From assembly GCA_001557035.1 (NCBI GenBank), contig LSKJ01000080.1, positions 1 through 16,676 of the forward strand: DNA of 16,676 nucleotides, given 5' to 3'. Below the pieces are notes generated by a model, which saw only the letters and a program-made list of their open reading frames with translations, had not been told where the DNA came from and did no database searches. The stretch comes from Rhodospirillaceae bacterium CCH5-H10 (GTDB lineage: Bacteria > Pseudomonadota > Alphaproteobacteria > Reyranellales > Reyranellaceae). Position numbers and translations under genes: made by a program. Below are positions 15,105-16,676 of this stretch, one piece after another (position 1 is the first letter of the stretch; each line of letters starts with the position of its first letter).

Positions 15105-16337
15105 ATGTCCGCCGCAACCGCCACACCGCCGCTTCAGCATGACTTCAGGGTGATCAGCCTGATCGGCGTCGCCCACGGCGCGAGTCACTACTACCAACTC
15201 GCCTTCGCCACGATGCTCCTGATCGTTCGGCAGGAAGTAGGGCTGAGCTACGCCGATGTCGGCCTGCTCGCCGGTGTTTTCTACGGCGTCTCCGGCGTCG
15301 CGCAGACGGCCGCCGGCTTCGCGGTCGACCGGTTCGGCGCAAGGCCGATCCTCGCCGGCGGCCTGCTCGTCGTCGGCCTTGGCCTTGCCTGCATATCGTT
15401 CGCCCATTCCTTCGTGGGATTCGCCTGCATCGCCGTGATCGCCGGCCTGGGCAACTCGGTCTTCCATCCGGCCGACTTCGCGCTGCTCAATTCGTCGGTC
15501 AGCCAGAATCGTCTCGGCCGCGCCTTCAGCATCCACGGACTCGGCGGTTCGCTGGGCTGGGCCGCCGCGCCGGTCATGTACTTCCTCGACAGCCTGTTCG
15601 GCTGGGTGGGGGCGGCGCTGATCGGAGCGCTGCCCGGCATCATCCTCTCGGCACTCGTCTTCATCCATCGCGAGGAGCTGGTCGACCATCGCGTGAAGGT
15701 GCGGGCCGCCGCCGCGCAGCCCGGCGCCAAGCCGGGGCTGGCGCTGTTCCTGCAGCCGGCGCTGCTGCTCTGCCTCGCGTACTTCGCGCTGATCGCGGCC
15801 AATACGGTCGGCATCCAGCAGTTCGCGGTGCCGGCCTGGAGCAACATGTTCGGCGTCACCGAGAACTACGCCGCTTTCTGCCTGATCGTGTTCATCGTGG
15901 GCTCGGCGGCTGGCATTCTGGTCGGAGGCTATTTCGCCGATCGCGTGCGTCGGCATGATCTCGTCGCGGCGTTCGGCCTGCTGGCGGCTGCCTGCCTCAC
16001 CGTGCCGGTCGCCACCCAGACCGTGTCGGCGACCTTCCTGCCGATCCTGCTGGCGCTGGCGGGCGCCGCCGGCGGCATCACCAATCCGTCGCGCGACATG
16101 ATCGTGCGCAATGCCACGCCGCCCGGCGCCTCGGGCAAGGTCTTCGGCTTCGTCTATTCCGGGCTCGACATCGGCTCGTTCGTGGCGCCGCCGCTGTTCG
16201 GCTTCCTGATGGGCAGCGGCCTGCCGGCCGTGATCTTCTGGATCGCCGTGGGGCTCTACACGTTCAACGCCGGCATGGTGATGCTGATCCGGCACAGCAG
16301 CACGCCGAAGCCGGCCTATCCGGCGGTCGCGGAATAG
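15105..16337 (+). CDS. MFS transporter
   Basis: This is a 410-residue membrane protein with about 12 hydrophobic helices in two halves, the layout of the major facilitator superfamily. The first helix region contains GVAHGASHYYQLAF. The loop between helices 2 and 3 has FAVDRFGARPILAGG, the usual D-R-x-G-R/K-like signature, and a matching FADRVRRHD loop occurs in the second half. NSVFHPADFALLN resembles a segment of fosmidomycin-resistance-like exporters, so an efflux role is possible but weakly supported. The substrate cannot be told. It diverges from the cyclase gene across 86 bp, hinting at shared regulation. Its stop lies 3 bp from the stop of the convergent ABC-F gene. Confidence 0.87.
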   Translation: MSAATATPPLQHDFRVISLIGVAHGASHYYQLAFATMLLIVRQEVGLSYADVGLLAGVFYGVSGVAQTAAGFAVDRFGARPILAGGLLVVGLGLACISFAHSFVGFACIAVIAGLGNSVFHPADFALLNSSVSQNRLGRAFSIHGLGGSLGWAAAPVMYFLDSLFGWVGAALIGALPGIILSALVFIHREELVDHRVKVRAAAAQPGAKPGLALFLQPALLLCLAYFALIAANTVGIQQFAVPAWSNMFGVTENYAAFCLIVFIVGSAAGILVGGYFADRVRRHDLVAAFGLLAAACLTVPVATQTVSATFLPILLALAGAAGGITNPSRDMIVRNATPPGASGKVFGFVYSGLDIGSFVAPPLFGFLMGSGLPAVIFWIAVGLYTFNAGMVMLIRHSSTPKPAYPAVAE

Positions 16338-16340
16338 GCG

Positions 16341-16676
16341 TCAGGCGGCGGCTTCCAGCGCTTCCTGGGCGGTCAACCAGCGCTTCTCGGCGTTCTCGAC
16401 CTCGCGTTCGAGGCGGGCCTTTTCCTTCTGCAACTCGGTCACGACCGTGCCGGGACCGGCATAGATCGCCGGGTCGCCCAGCTTGGCGAGGACCCCGTTC
16501 AGCTGGTCTGTGAGGCGGGCCAGCATCTTCTCTGCGCTGTCGACGGCCTTCTTGAGCGGCGCCTTGTTGGTGCGGTTGTCGGCAGCGGCCTTGCGCTGGT
16601 CCTTCTTGCTGGCCGCGTCGGCCGGCTTGTCTGCCTTGGCGGGGCGCGAGCCGCGCTCTTTCAGCAGCTTGGCCTG
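16341..16676 (-). CDS. C-terminal part of an ABC-F family ATPase (partial, runs off the window)
   Basis: Only the last 111 residues are present. They are highly charged and Lys/Ala-rich, with a basic linker (DKPADAASKKDQRKAAADNR) leading into a coiled-coil-like segment (LQKEKARLEREVENAEKRW). This matches the C-terminal coiled coil after the second ATPase domain of Uup-like ABC-F proteins, soluble ATPases that act on ribosomes or DNA. No Walker motif is inside the window, so the assignment depends on this tail. It converges with the MFS gene with a 3-bp gap. Confidence 0.75.
   Translation of the reverse strand, partial: QAKLLKERGSRPAKADKPADAASKKDQRKAAADNRTNKAPLKKAVDSAEKMLARLTDQLNGVLAKLGDPAIYAGPGTVVTELQKEKARLEREVENAEKRWLTAQEALEAAA

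Noticed and set aside
15081..16295. 404-codon open frame antisense to the MFS gene
   Set aside because: Biased Arg/Asp/Gly/Glu/His composition with no recognisable fold; the plus strand encodes a normal 12-helix MFS protein.
1..16676. CRISPR arrays, tRNA or rRNA genes, riboswitches, defence islands or phage genes
   Set aside because: No regularly spaced repeats, cloverleaf-like segments, known aptamer signatures or recognisable defence or phage proteins were seen while reading both strands.

Overview
This 16.7 kb window looks like a chromosomal segment of an alphaproteobacterium. The basis is the adjacent pepA-holC pair, the high-GC codon use of the right-hand half and the overall gene style. 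I cannot name the genus from sequence alone. No tRNA, rRNA, CRISPR array or prophage genes were seen.

The left part (about 1-9,400) is a probable cell-surface glycan region, with visibly lower GC and more mixed codon use than the right part. On the plus strand a tight three-gene run encodes a TPR protein, a GT-A (GT2-like) glycosyltransferase with an extra C-terminal domain, and a radical SAM protein with a SPASM-like cysteine-rich tail. The stop codon of the radical SAM gene lies inside the CTAG target duplication of a decayed, internally shortened IS5-family element (3889-4484). Facing this run on the minus strand are two tandem, diverged paralogues of a polytopic GT-C-like membrane protein (9322 to 7598 and 7527 to 5815), then an FkbM-type SAM methyltransferase (5745 to 4717). 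A nucleotide-sugar dehydrogenase of the UDP-glucose 6-dehydrogenase family (10776 to 9439), with a clear intrinsic terminator, sits just upstream. It could supply a uronic-acid sugar nucleotide to the same pathway.

The right part (about 9,440-16,676) is GC-rich and housekeeping-like. pepA (leucyl aminopeptidase) and holC (DNA polymerase III chi subunit) form a plus-strand pair. Convergent to them is a minus-strand pair: a cyclase-family (kynurenine-formamidase-like) hydrolase followed by a second FkbM-type methyltransferase, clearly paralogous to the one in the glycan region. An MFS transporter diverges from the cyclase gene. The window ends inside the C-terminus of an ABC-F type ATPase on the minus strand.

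The most distinctive material is the TPR / two-domain glycosyltransferase / radical SAM run facing the twin GT-C-like proteins and FkbM methyltransferase. I read it as a glycan assembly and decoration locus with an unusual radical SAM step. That is inference from gene families and neighbourhood; substrate and product cannot be read from the sequence.
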